Shown here: positions 1-11,507 of the stretch, piece by piece | How positions within the stretch are numbered: position 1 is the first letter of the stretch | Layout: every line of letters begins with the position of its first letter | DNA from: Cenococcum geophilum 1.58 | Lineage: Eukaryota > Ascomycota > Dothideomycetes > Gloniales > Gloniaceae | Reading direction: 5' to 3' | Length of the DNA stretch: 64,000 bases | Assembly (NCBI GenBank): GCA_001692895.1 | Contig: KV748187.1 | Location: 693,715-757,714, forward strand | Notes under the pieces: generated by a model | What the model was told of the DNA's origin: nothing | The model's input: only the letters and a program-made list of their open reading frames with translations | Database searches by the model: none | Program-made: the position numbers and the translations under genes

Positions 1-1170
1 CCCATCTGTCAATTCTTGGGAATCATAGAGATAATCCCCAACCTATATATATCCTCTTCTCAAATAGATTTCTACCTTAGATCGGCAATTGCGCAAATCC
101 TTGCCCTGCATCCATATCCGTACCCATAATCATCCACATCCATATCCATATCCATGCCCCGGCAAATTTCTGCCGGCATGCCTGAGGCATCCGGGATAAA
201 TCTATGGATAGAAGGGAATGAATCTAGATATATCCATGCTTATTACGAATTATTGGAAAGATAGAGTGATTCCCGCAAGATTCTAGCAGATATGCGCATT
301 AATTTGGGGGAAATAGAGATTCTAGCGCGCCGGAATATAGAATCGAATCGATGCCCGGAATATTCGCCCGGATCATAAAGGCATAATAATAAGAATAAAT
401 CATATTTGATGCGATCGATCGCTTTGAAAAAATGGGCACATCGCTTGGAAACCATGAGGAGCATCGATTTCTCCTCAGGAAAATATCTCCCATATCTCGC
501 CTTGATGGAATATATCTAATGATTTAGGATATTATCCTAATGGGATTCGTATATTTCCTCCGCATTTTTAGGATTCGGGCATTCAATTCGATATATTGGA
601 ATAATAGATAGGAGAGATTCCATCATCCAGAGATATATAAAATCGATCTGCAATCAAAATCCGGTATAGAAATTTATTTCATGGAGGAGATCGTGGAGAA
701 TATGCGCCCTTTTCTTTCATCGGGAAAAGAAAGAAATCCTTCGGCCACTAATTGGCGTATTTAACATGCCCCATCCATCGATCCATCGAGGATAATAGGC
801 GCAGGCATAGATCGTAGGCCGGATAAATTAAATCCCAGAGGAATTATGGCAATTCGAATCGCACGGCCTGCGAAACGAATGCCCCGATATCCAGAAGAGA
901 AAATTTATTTAGGGATGGGGGATTTTGGTAAAAAATTAAGGTAAATTTGACGCATATTATCGAATTGCCGATAATAATCATGAAATTGATGTCGATCCTT
1001 TTGATATATGAACATTATCAGGAAGATCGATGGATTTTCCGGTTATATTGTCGGGAACATGCGATATTTATTCCGAACATTATCAGGACGACAGATGATT
1101 TCTTACATCTTTCGAGAATCGCTGATAAGAATGGATCGCCAATTTCTCAGGATACCACCATAGAGCCTAC
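1..1170. other. AT-rich low-complexity DNA, no gene recognised
   Basis: This stretch is rich in GAT/ATC, ATAT and AATT words, with runs such as catccatatcc near 130-150 and ccatcgatccatcgag near 775. It lacks the CTA/TAG-rich look of the RIP-mutated repeats further on, so its bias may have another origin. Short open frames (for example 947-1174, 75 codons) have no recognisable domain and are probably chance. Confidence 0.5.
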
Positions 1171-1640
1171 TTAGCCGTCTACTATAACGTCTACTATAAC
1201 GTCTACTATACCCCCACAGCAGCTGCCGTAAGCTTTTACTATACCCCCGCCGTAGCTACCGTAAGCTTTTACTATACCCCCACTATAGCTGCCGCAAGCT
1301 AACGCTTAACCTTTTCTATTTATTTTTAACCTATAGGCGCCGCTAAGGAAATATAAGATGCTCTAGGGCGGTAATTTAGTATTCCAGCTCTAGGCTAAGT
1401 AGACTTTAGGGCTAGCAGGTAGGCCGTTAATTAAAGCTCTTAATTGCTACTAGGGGGCGCGCTAGCGGGTTAACGGCAAGGCTATATTCTATAGCCGTCG
1501 CTATAGGATAATTAAGGATATAAGACGGCGCGTAGAAGATAGTATAGCGAGAGATAAGAGATAGGCTATTAACTAGCTAGAACAGCTACAAGGTCGGCAT
1601 TCTTTAGATTAGCTTTATAAGAATATCTAAATAGTTATTT
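1171..1640. repeat. short tandem repeats and RIP-like repeat relic
   Basis: It opens with three copies of gtctactataac, then about three copies of a roughly 33-bp unit with the core ttttactatacccc followed by gccgtaagc (1200-1290). The rest, 1300-1640, is stop-riddled TA-rich sequence that looks like an old RIP-mutated repeat. I cannot assign a family. Confidence 0.45.
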
Positions 1641-2000
1641 TACTATAGTGACTAAGACGCCTTAATATATAACTGCACTACAGTAACTAACTAAGACGCC
1701 TCTATATACAAATGCACTATGGTAACCGAGACGTCTTAATATAAGACTATACTAATAACCGAGACGTCTTAATATAGGACTGTACTGCAGTAACTAAGAC
1801 GCCTTAATGTACAACTGCAGTAACTAAGACGCCTTAATGTATGACTGCACTGCAGCGACCGAGACGCCTTAATATAGGACTGCGGTAACCAAGACGCCTC
1901 GATATAGGACTGCAGTAACCATAGTGCAGTCTTATATTAAGACGTCTCGGTTACTAGAGTACAGTCCTACGTTAAGGCGTCTCGGTTACTGCAGTGCAGG
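1640..2000. repeat. minisatellite, 30-45 bp unit, with inverted end copies
   Basis: About eight imperfect copies of a unit built around taaccgagacgccttaata and gactgcactgcag run in one direction from 1640 to about 1925. The last two copies (1925-1998) read in the opposite direction (ttaagacgtctcggttac). No gene is visible. Confidence 0.7.
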
Positions 2001-2229
2001 TGTTTTAAATTCAGAGCAACATTACGTGACCGCCTAGAAGTACCGATCAAACTTAAATTGTGTACCTTTTCGCCCAAAATCGCGTGCGAGGGTACTTGGG
2101 GGCGGTCGCTGCGCGACCGAGTGCGGGGTCGGGCGCGTTATCAGCAGGGGTGGCCCTAACCTCGTATTAACCCGGGTCGTAACCGCGCCAAATGACCCCC
2201 CTAGATATGTGATAGTTATCATGCGCGAG
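2001..2229. other. GC-richer spacer, nothing recognised
   Basis: This short GC-richer segment, with CpG-rich words around 2090-2140, lies between the minisatellite and the left TA target of the Tc1-like element. It does not look RIP-mutated. No coding, RNA or repeat signal was recognised. Confidence 0.4.
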
Positions 2230-2231
2230 TA

Positions 2232-3572
2232 CGGAGGTGTAGGACCTAAGTTATATCACACCGCCTAAAACCGGCAGAATAAGCGGCAGAATCAACTATT
2301 GCAACCACTAAGATATTCCTATATTCTATTCTAATATTTTATAAACTTCCCTTCTGCGTTAATTATAGCTTGCATACGAGCTGGCATGCTCTTAATTAAC
2401 TCCTGTAATAGTCCTAGGGTAACTACCTTCGTCCAAGCCTCCTTAACTCACTCTCGCTGCTCTACGTAGGACTTAAACTTACACTCTCCATAGTGGAACT
2501 ATAAATACTCCTTTATATGCTTCTAAAGCGTCCTAATTAGGTTTAAATCTGGAGAATAAGAAGGCCAGTTAACAACGACAATAGCTAAGGCAGCTAGTAG
2601 CTCCTTTATCTCTTTCGTAGTATGCCCTAGAGCATTATCTTATATAAAAGAAGCTCTCTTACCATCCCTTTTAGCCCTTTAATATTATAAAGATATTAAG
2701 CTACTTTAAGTACTATATACTCCCAATATATAGCTCCTCCTATTATTCCCTAAGCCTTCTCCCAACAGAAACTAGGCCCCTTTATATTCCCCTACCACAT
2801 CCATCCTTTCTTCCGTTATATCTTCTCCTTAATACACATCTTATCCCACTTCTCACCAGCTTAACAAAGTACTTGGCACTTTTAATTCTTTCTATTTATT
2901 ACCTAAGTCTTATTAAACCATAAAATCGAGCACTAATTACGGAAGGTCTACTTCCTATACTCCTTCGCGAAGGCAAGACGTAGCTTCCTATTTTTTTTAG
3001 AGATAGGAGGCTTCTGTATAGCCTAACGGAGAGAGAATCCTTCTTAATTAAGAACATTCTTAATTGCTATATATCTAGCATCCCAAAAGTTAAACTCCTT
3101 TGTTAGCTCCTTATATATTATTTAACGGTTCTTCCTCGAAGCATATATAAACTTAATAAGGTGCTTTCGTTATTTAGCGTTAAGAATAGGAGGTTAACCA
3201 GAGGCTTTCTTTAGAGTAGGAGGAGTATTAAGAGCGTAGAGGACCTGCCTTTAAGATAGCTTAAGCATTACTATAATCTGCTTTATATTTAAGCCGTAAC
3301 GGGCAGCCATTTAAACGTCGCGCTTTTGGTCTCGTGAAGCTTTTAGACCGCGATTCTTTTAAGGAGTAGAAGGGTAGAGTCGAATTAATGGAATACCCAT
3401 TTCTGGGTTCCATTGAAAGGTATTACAAATATAGCTAAATTTTTCCATAGCTGTCTAACTTTATAAAGGAATTGCTAAGAAAATAGAACGCGTTAGGAAT
3501 CGACGCGCGATTCTGGTGTTCTACCCCCTGTCCGCGAAGGCGGTGTGACATAACTTAGGTCCTGCACCTCCG
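2232..3572 (-). mobile_element. Tc1-like DNA transposon, RIP-inactivated
   Basis: The 1341-bp element is bounded by TA dinucleotides (2230-2231 and 3573-3574) and has terminal inverted repeats of about 35 bp starting cggaggtg. The arms (2232-2265 and about 3539-3572) differ by transitions only (gtgtagg/gtgcagg, ttatatc/ttatgtc), as RIP would leave them. The minus strand carries a stop-riddled transposase. TA duplication, size and the DDE motif support the Tc1/mariner superfamily. Confidence 0.9.
2330..3420 (-). pseudogene. Tc1-like DDE transposase remnant
   Basis: On the minus strand a broken reading frame still shows the C-terminal catalytic signature near 2480-2640: DNALGHTTKEI, then NWPSYSPDLNLI, matching the second aspartate block and the SPDLNPIE block of Tc1 transposases. 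The expected tryptophan after the final block is a stop (TGG to TAG). Many other stops interrupt the frame, so it cannot make a functional transposase. The family is clear; exact ends are not. Confidence 0.8.
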
Positions 3573-3574
3573 TA

Positions 3575-3942
3575 CGGAAAAGGGTTCAGTAAATTTCTGT
3601 ATTTGATCGTCTTTTTCCGAATCGACTGTAGACCCCGGAAGCCTATGGTCAACTCAAAATCACTATAGGCACATTCTCCACCTTTCTAACTATTTTAAAT
3701 TCATTCAACCTTTTAACAAAAAAAGGCGACTTTTCGACCCCCAAATCGTCATGCCCGTCGATCGAGAATTCGGTCCAATACTGGCCCCAGAACGCAGTCT
3801 TGCTGCACTGCAGCGAGGCTATCACAATGCAAAGCGACAAGGCTGTGCTCCGAGCTGAAACAGCGGGAGTGTGAAATATTCCAGGGGAACTTCAGTTCTT
3901 CGATCTTTTCTCTACTGAACACAGGTGGATACCGCTCTTAAG
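3575..3942. promoter_or_regulatory. upstream region of the coiled-coil STAND-like gene
   Basis: This single-copy DNA lies between the right TA of the Tc1-like element and the ATG at 3943. A pyrimidine-rich tract (ttcttcgatcttttctctactgaacacag, in pieces, 3895-3924) precedes the start, as in many fungal promoters. The acag at 3921-3924 could be a splice acceptor of a 5' UTR intron. No defined operator is visible. Confidence 0.35.
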
Positions 3943-6216
3943 ATGCCCATCGAAGCGCTCGCTGCTATAAGTCTGGCAGGAAACATCCTCCAGTTCGTTG
4001 AGGTCAGCGCAAAAATTCTCGCGACATCAAAGAAGATCTACGTGTCTGCGGATGGAATGAGCGAGGACACTTTCAATATGTCTACAGTCTTAAACCAACT
4101 CCAGGCCTCCACAGAGCGGTTGAAAGACACGATATCCCCCCCAGAGACTACAACTGTTTGGACCGCTGCGGATGCTTCATTAGAGAAACTGAGGATACAA
4201 TGTTGTGGTGTTAATCATGAGCTGCAAGATGTTTTTAAGAGCCTCGCTGTGGATGGCAGGGCTACCAAGTGGAAGAGCTTCAAGAAAGCTTTAGCAAGCG
4301 AGTGGAAAAATGGCAGACTCCAGGATATACAGAGCTCGCTATTTGTCCTGAGAGACGAGATGCATTTCCAAATCACCGTGTCGCTCAGGTCAGCTCACAA
4401 GCTCCAATTTTCAGGTTATGATAAAATGCTGAAGTTATTGCGCGTACAGAGAAAATATTGACCTTCTTGCCTTCCAACAGACGGAAGCCTTCCGACAACT
4501 CGATGCAACGGGCCAGACTATCGTCAATGCTACCCTCAATAATCGCAATGATATGCTAGATGCTTTATACATACATACACGCGAGCTACAATCCATACAG
4601 CAGCAAGCTCTTGATGAAGCCGTCAATGCGGTTCGCGAAGACTTGGTAGATATGGCTGCGTACATTGGGGATCGTGTAGATGCATATCAAGGGCACGTAC
4701 AATATCAGGTGGATGCGGTTACTGGGGCCATCCAGGAGCTCGAATCCAATGAGCATCATGAGATGCGCTACGCAGTAGAAACGCAGGCCGCTGCGATAGG
4801 ACATCAAATTGAAGCCGAGCACAATGAGACGAGAGCTGTCATTTTAGATGCGAGCAATGACATGAGATCAATGGTAGAACAGGTCATTGATCAGATTCAT
4901 ACAGTTCACGAAAGATTAGCTCAAGCTCATCTGGTTCAACACGAAAGAAGTCGAGAGGAATTCCGCTCCTGGGTAGTTGCTTTGATGGCCCAGCAGGCTA
5001 GAGTGATTGAAGCTCAGGCTATAGCGATCAGAGCTGCACACGAATCTTCTGCAGGCCCCTCAAGCAAGAAAGTCCGCAAGGCGTTAAAGAAAGCGCAAGA
5101 AGCTCTGAGACGTGCATTGGAGGTGTTGATCCAACTCGCTGAAATGTTCGAAAAGGTACGTATTGCCTGCACCATTTCCTTTCTTAGCTTTGTGCTCACA
5201 TTCAGTAGGAAATCGGACTTCGATACAGAATGGTACAAGGCTTAATTTTCCACTATGCCGGCTCGATTGATCCCGCGTCGTTCGTAAAGCAGCTACTTAA
5301 TCCATCACAACAAAAAGACACTACTGAGCTTGCTCCACCTCGTAGCCCCAAACAAGGTTTTATCGAATATTCAGCCGCACCCCCAAGGCCTTCAATTGTC
5401 CTGACCGATGCGGCTGACCCTGAAATTGAAGCTGCTTTCTTGAACTTCTTCGATTGCCAACTAGGCCGCTCCTCTCGGCGCCACAGCGAAAGAATAGAGT
5501 TGGCCATCACATCTGGCTCATGGGATATGGCTTTTATGTCCATATCGTGGTCGATTGCTAGCACCGGGCCCTTTTGGGGACTCAATCGTGGCTATTTGCA
5601 GGGATTGTCTCTTCAAGAATGGAATAAGTTCAAAAACCAAAAATGGATATTCATTCACCACGACAGGCAGCTTCACATTTTAGAGGTTACCAACGCAAGT
5701 ACGGATTCATTCTTAGGACAGATACCACTTCGTCCGGAAGACTTCCTCAAATTAGTACAGGTATGTGGGAAATGATATAACTTGTTAATACCACTCTAAC
5801 CTCTGCCCAAGTTCCGGTGGGAGCTAATAGCGGGAGAGGACCGACTTGTCGCGTTTGACACCTGGGAGTCTCCACTAACCTCTCATCCCCCGAAAGAAGA
5901 GTACATGAAGTCTCTACGGCCACCATACTCTGTCCACAACAAGGATTACGTGTCATCCGTGATACGAGCTGGTATATGTGCAGGACATGTCCGTGCGCAC
6001 GAATCGAGGATTATCGAAAATACCCCGGTGTTCACGACTGAATATGGACAACCTATACGTCACGCTCTCTCACAGGTTGTGTGGGGTCTCACCGCTTCTT
6101 ACTGGGTCGATCGCAACGCCAGCCATGAAGATCAATTCGGTGGCACAAAAGTACGCCTTCATTGGGAAGCCGAGACTGGACGAAACTATACTTTGATGGA
6201 ACCTAAAGTTACTTGA
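3943..6216 (+). CDS. STAND-type N-terminal domain protein with long coiled coil
   Basis: Four exons join in frame: 3943-4388, 4450-5155, 5209-5760 and 5812-6216 (introns 61, 53, 51 and 51 bp or so, GT..AG), giving 702 residues. The start chosen is ATG 3943 (MPIEALAAISLAGNILQFVE); a GTG 18 bases upstream in the same frame is not used. Residues 1 to about 150 resemble the helical N-terminal domain of fungal NLR/STAND proteins (SesA-like or Helo-like family). Residues about 180-330 are highly charged and heptad-like, a probable coiled coil, followed by a Lys/Arg-rich helix (KKVRKALKKAQEALRRALE). The last 320 residues match no family I recognise. There is no Walker A motif, so this is not a complete NLR; a role in NLR signalling is inference. 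The intron 2 acceptor is ambiguous (CAGTAG); the frame favours 5208. Confidence 0.8.
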
Positions 6217-7399
6217 CACACAGTCAGCGCTCTAGAGCCTTTCCTGGGTTGAATATCACACGTAAAGAAGATCGACTCTCTCGACTACATGATTGACCTT
6301 CCACTAATTGATAAGTGCCACCGATCGTGCCATAACCACGGACAACTGCCTCGATGGGGTCCCGACACTTGAGTAAAGCCTTGCATACGACGGCATGATT
6401 GTCATTTGGCAACCTGGACTCAATTTAAGCGGTATTAGATGACACGTTAGTCAGAATTGTTACTGCTACCATGAACGACTGTGAGTTACACATTACACGA
6501 TCTCAATATCCTTTGTGTTGTTACTCCCATCTTACGTCGTGGTTCATCGACGTCAATCACGAGATGTCATTAACACATCGAACTGCTGTACCGACGGACC
6601 TGGGAAATATATAACGCATGTCAACCACTCAACTTAAACCCTCAAACTTTGTCCATACCCTATACCTCTCTCACAAATCTGACAACATCTCTTCTCACTA
6701 CGAGCGATCTTTTACATCATGCAATTCCATTTAATGTTCTCCATCTTTCCATCCCCTTCCTTCTTTCGCCGACCTTGTGGCCTTAAGAAAGGGGAGAGAC
6801 TAAAGCAGGTAAGGAGCGGATAAGAAATGGGAGTAGGACGTACCTAGTGCGCGCCTTGGTTGAGCATGCTGTTGGCCGATTTTCGCGTCCCGAAGGGCAT
6901 GTTGGGATAGTCATGCCTTAGAGGGATGGTGAGATGGGGGAATTCGCGGTCGACGAAGCCAACGAACACTAATTTCACTTCCGCCAGATCTACACTAAAA
7001 TTTCCTTTGACATCTACTCTAGCACCGTAACCACTGCAACCTCGCCTTCATCATCGCAATCGGCCTCAAGGGGGGTCCCTGGTACCTCTCCGGCAACGAA
7101 CCAATACCGCGACGTGTGGAACTAGAGCACTAGGCCCGCTGTGCAAGACTGGGTCACTAATGTGTAGGTGGGTTATGATAGGAGTGTCAAGATGACGGGT
7201 GGGGAGTTTACATAATTAAAAGGGCAGGTGGCGCAGGTTTTGCTGTATCCGGGGAGTGGGAAGGGTTCCACGTTGACTTGGTTTGAGCACGCGAGTACGG
7301 TGCATGGAATTACTTATGAGATGTGGAGTTATAGGGATAGTGCGACTACTTGAGGGTGCCGAGGAATGGCAGAGCTAGGGACTATAATACATCTAGACC
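6217..7399. other. intergenic region, possible decayed gene
   Basis: A CT-rich leader with tatacc near 6658 precedes an ATG at 6719 (MQFHLMFSIFPSPSFF, signal-peptide-like), but the frame closes quickly. From 6960 to 7350 there are fragments of coding-like sequence in more than one frame, broken by stops. I could not assign them; they may be the 5' part of the hydrolase pseudogene that follows or a separate dead secreted-protein gene. Confidence 0.4.
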
Positions 7400-8356
7400 A
7401 CCTCCCCAACCATCTGGTTCGAGCGCACCCCAGCCCACGGTGTCCTTGACTTCCTCGGCGTGCGGCATTACCTCGCGACGTCCCACAACCTCACCTCCTG
7501 CTCCTACGACCCTCCAAACTTCGGCTAGTCCGACTCCTTACCCACCAACCTCCCGAACTACGACGACTACCTCCCCGCACTACTGCGCGCTCTGGACCGG
7601 CGGCGGCAGCAACGACAGCGGCGGCACCAGCAGCAACGCCGCGTTATAGTCGGGTGGGGCGGCGGGGTGGAGCTAGCAGTTAGGCACGCGGTGGCGGATC
7701 CGGAGCGGACGGCGGCGGTAGTGGTGCTAGACGCGGGCCCGGACGGGATCGAGTGGTTCGATGCGCAGCGCGTGCATAACTGAACCGGGGCGCGGCGGCT
7801 GGAGTATAGGATGGCGGGTATCAAGTCGTGGATCGCATTGACGAAGTTGGTGTTGTCGGTTGAGCTGGGGTTGTACGTTTTCTCTCTTCTCTCTTCTCTC
7901 ATCCCGCTCACTCGAGCATAGCCTAACCCTAACACCTCCCTTCCACTTCTGCATATTTTGCTAATATGTCCAGCGCCAAATAGCGGTTTAACCCCCCTCA
8001 TCTTCTCAGGCAACAGCTCGCAGTACTTTTCCCACTTCCTCTACCCCGCCTACCACACCCAGGGCCTGCGCAACCCTTTCTATGCCATGCAATACTACAC
8101 CCTGCTGCAACTCTCTCACGAGCCACGCGGGAGCTCCTATCTAACCACTACAGTGCTACCGGCGGGTATCAAGACATACGCGGTACTGACCCGCGACGCG
8201 TTCCCCGATGACAGCACCACCAGCGCGTTTTGTAGAAAGCTAAAGCTTGGGATGGCGGAGCATATTGCGGGGGTAGGGTTTAGAGGAGTGCAGTGGTGTG
8301 AAGAGGGGGCGGAGTGGACGGCGGGGGTGTTGGCAGGGATGTTGGAAGGGGTATGA
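7400..8356 (+). pseudogene. alpha/beta-hydrolase family pseudogene
   Basis: In the frame through 7450-7872 the translation shows CSYDPPNFG followed by a stop and SD, matching the YDRPGFGWSD block of alpha/beta hydrolases. It then shows RVIVGWGGGVELAVRH (the nucleophile-elbow region; no catalytic Ser is seen there) and AAVVVLDAGPDG. Two expected tryptophans are stops: TAG 7526-7528 and TGA 7781-7783. A probable intron with a GTACGT donor at 7873 and a gctaat branch ends near 7983; the 3' exon (GLTPLIFSGNSSQYF) ends at 8356. The 5' end is not defined. The G-to-A changes in TGG are RIP-like, but the GC-rich body is otherwise not heavily mutated. Confidence 0.65.
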
Positions 8357-9120
8357 GGGGCGGATGAGGAGGCGGTGGCTGGTGGTAGGTGCTTTCTTCC
8401 GTGGGGGTGTTTTTTACCGACTGTTGAGCCGAACACATAGTTTTGGTGTTCTGGCTGCTGCTGCGAGAGGGGGGATGGTCTGGGAGAAGCCTCGAGGTGC
8501 CAGAGTGATCTCTCTTTATTACGCAGTATTCTGTATTGACTCAATTCTTCATCCGCTCGATGCAATCAACCATTGGATGTGAAATCTTCGGCTTATGCTC
8601 GATATATATGTAAACCTTCAAGAATACACTAGATGTGGTCATTCCCGCCATAACGTCGCCCCCCACTCGACCCTGTCAGCGCCTTAGTTGTGGTAGATAT
8701 TGTACGTGTTTTGGTGACGGCTAGACAGGACTCGATGCTAGTTATATCCACAGGACTGATGGTGTACTGCCATTTACAAGGTGGCGAAGACTCAAATATG
8801 AGTCTCTCCGGGAAACCAATCCCGTCATATTCTTCCTATTTCAGAATAACTGGACTAGCTCACATATGCAACTAGAAAACCAAGAAGCATACGTTCACAA
8901 GCCAGATACCTCCATCTCTTTCGACCCCCTCCAGAAGATTCCACGAATTTGAGGTGCGAAATTTCGCAGTGCCTTGTTACTCTTCAAATTCCCATGTGTT
9001 AACCCCACAACTGCTGCCAATTGAATGTGTAGGCAGATATTCCCTGGGTACAACCCAACCTCGATTCGACGTTTCCAATCTTCTAAACCACCCAGACCTC
9101 AAAAACCCTATCCCGTCTCT
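8357..9120. other. intergenic region between two pseudogenes
   Basis: No gene is recognised. Open frames here and antisense to the next pseudogene have proline-rich, low-complexity translations without domains. Sequence composition is normal, with no RIP look. Confidence 0.5.
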
Positions 9121-10113
9121 TCAGAAGCCCAACTCCAACATCCCACTAGCTGGCACAACCGAACAGACCCTTACCAGATCCCCACAACTGGCCGCCTCCC
9201 TGCCTCCCCCCCCTCGCAGCAACACTACCCTCCAAAATCCTCATCTCGCAGCTCCCACACGTACCAAACCGACATCCGAATTCTGGACTCAACCCCACGC
9301 TCTCCGCCAGCTGCAAGGTCGACATGCCGCTCTCCCGCTCCCACCGCGCCTGCTTCCTCGAGCCCCGAAACCGCACCACAGCTTCCCGCGGCGCGGCGTC
9401 AGATCCCCAGGCGACGTCTGGCGGCTCGATGGCGAAGGACTCGCTGCGGATGGACGGAGCGGGCACCTTCGCCGCGAGCAGGAACGCGCACATGGAGCCC
9501 GCGAAGGCTGCCGGGCCGCAGATGTATGCCGTGTAGACCTGGGCGGGCAGCTCGATGGGCGTGATGCGCATCGGGTTCACGAAGTAGGGGTCACGCAACA
9601 GGTTGCGGATGAAAGACTCGGTTGGCCTGCCAGCGAAGTCGTAGTCGCGGCCCTGGATGTCGATGCCGGTCGCGGTTGCGTGAAGAAGGTTATGCGTTGT
9701 AGATACTCTCCCGTTTCTGGCGTGTTTGGAATTTTGTGGGCGAAGAGGCTGCCGGATAGCCCGTTACGCGCAACGCGGATCCAGATGGCGGGCGTGCGGC
9801 GGAAAGTTGCGTGGGTGAAGTGCGCCTGAAGCATTGGGAGTAGAGGGGTGATGCCGATGCCGGCCGAGATGTAGATCTGGCGGGGTGGGTATTGCGGTTT
9901 CCAATCGAGATGGAAGCGGCCGGTTGGACAGCGGGCGTTGAGGATGCTGCCTTCACGGCAGGATTCGTGCAGCCATTGGGAGGCGGTTAGGCCCTTTTTG
10001 ACACTGATGCGGTAGGTCGAGGATAGAGATGCGGGATCGCTCCGGGGGGAAATTGACCAGCAGCGGGCAAGGCCTGAGGGGAGGCGGATAGGGAGAAATT
10101 GGCCGGGGAGATA

Positions 10114-11505
10114 TTGTGCTTTTCTTATCTACTGCGACTCGCTTCCGGATAAGGCTCCCCACACCAAAATATCGTACTTGCATACAAATCCTTATACAAA
10201 TCGAATATTACCACATGCGCATACTTTTTGTCACTATTTTCTTACCATGGGCTCAAGGCTTCCTTCCTACCGCATTTGGCAGATCTGCGTCGCCTTATAC
10301 TACGGCTGGGCAGTTGAATGGATCGTTGCAGCCACTCAAGTACATCGAGCGACAATATACCGCATTAGAACGTCCTTAGATGTATGGGGGACTCCTTACC
10401 CACCAAGCCTTGCTAAAATAGGGAGGCCACGGCTCCTTACTGCTTTGCATGAGAAGGTACGCGACAACTGACGTCATAGTGTTAAGTTAAGCTCTTATTA
10501 ATTTCACAGGCTCTGCTTGCATTTCTTACCGATCGGCCAACTGCCTTTCTTGATGAAATGGCCTGGTTCTTATATGACGAGTTTAGTATAGTCGTAGGCC
10601 TCTCAACCATCTGGAAGACGCTCTCGCGCATTCGGTGGAGCAGAAAGGTTGTACAGAGGAAAGCTATTGAGCGGGCAGAAGATCTTCGTTCTCTATGGAA
10701 GGGACGTCAAATTGTATGGGATATTAATAAGCTAGTGTTTATTAACGAATCAGGGGCCAATGAGAGAACTAGGTATAGGAAGTTTGGGTGGAGTCCTACC
10801 AATCTACCTGCAATTGAGGTCTCTTCAATTCGACGCTCTGAGAGGTGGAGTATACTGCCCGCCTACGGCTGTAATGGCTTCCTTAAGGGGACGTTAATAT
10901 ATCAAGGCTCTATTACTGCCGAAATATTTAACGCTTGGATTGAGGTTACAGTTCTACCGCAGTGTGCACCTGGTACGATTTTGGTTATGGATAACGCATC
11001 AATTCATAGGAATAAGGTAAGGAGTCAAATTGGGTGAGTGTATATATATAAGAGTTGACAGGAAGTAGGAGCTCCGAGCTCTCTGCGAGAGAGCTAGCGT
11101 CTATATAGAGTATCTTCCGCCATACTCTCCAGAGTTCAACCCAATTGAGCTCTCTTTTCACGACCTTAAGACGTGGATTCGACGTAATATTCACAGTCTT
11201 GGCAACTATATAGATTTTGGAAACTTCTTACGATTCGGCCTGCAAAATATAGGTAATCGCATGGCCGCGCGATCGCATTTCCGGCACGCGGGCTATCTGG
11301 TAGTTGACTAGTTGGTTTCTTCTATATGTAATTGGGTGCAAAATATACGAAAAGAGTATAGAGCCTACCTTTATCTATTTTTGAGCCCTAAAAAGTATGC
11401 GCATGTGGTAATATTTGATTCGTATGAGGATTTGTATGCAAGTACGATATTTTGGTGTGGGGAGCCTTATCCGGAAGCGAGTCGCAGTAGATAAGAAAAG
11501 CACAA
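10114..11505 (+). mobile_element. mariner/Tc1-like transposon with 118-bp TIRs
   Basis: The 1392-bp element is flanked by TA (10112-10113 and 11506-11507). Its long terminal inverted repeats (10114-10231 and 11388-11505, starting ttgtgcttttcttatctac) are nearly identical, with a handful of mismatches in the inner third. It interrupts the MOSC-reductase pseudogene. The right TA is shared with the adjoining palindromic MITE, so one element inserted at the edge of the other. Little RIP is visible, implying recent insertion or low copy number. Confidence 0.92.
10247..11311 (+). CDS. DDE transposase of the mariner/Tc1-like element
   Basis: Three exons, 10247-10456, 10510-11016 and 11069-11311 (introns 53 and 52 bp), give an uninterrupted 319-residue protein, the usual length for this fungal family. 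ATG 10247 (MGSRLPSYRIWQICVALYYG) starts a homeodomain-like helix-turn-helix (ATIYRIRTSL, GRPRLLT). The DDE domain follows: KLVFINESG, ILVMDNASIHR and YSPEFNPIEL. The first catalytic block reads N (AAC at about 10744) where family members have D (FIDESG); the second aspartate and the final glutamate are present. The protein may therefore be catalytically dead despite an open frame. The intron 2 acceptor (TAG 11066-11068) is the one that keeps the frame open. Confidence 0.85.
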
Positions 11506-11507
11506 TA

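Noticed and set aside
8954-9829. 291-codon plus-strand frame
   Set aside because: Antisense to the reductase pseudogene; proline/arginine-rich translation without any domain.
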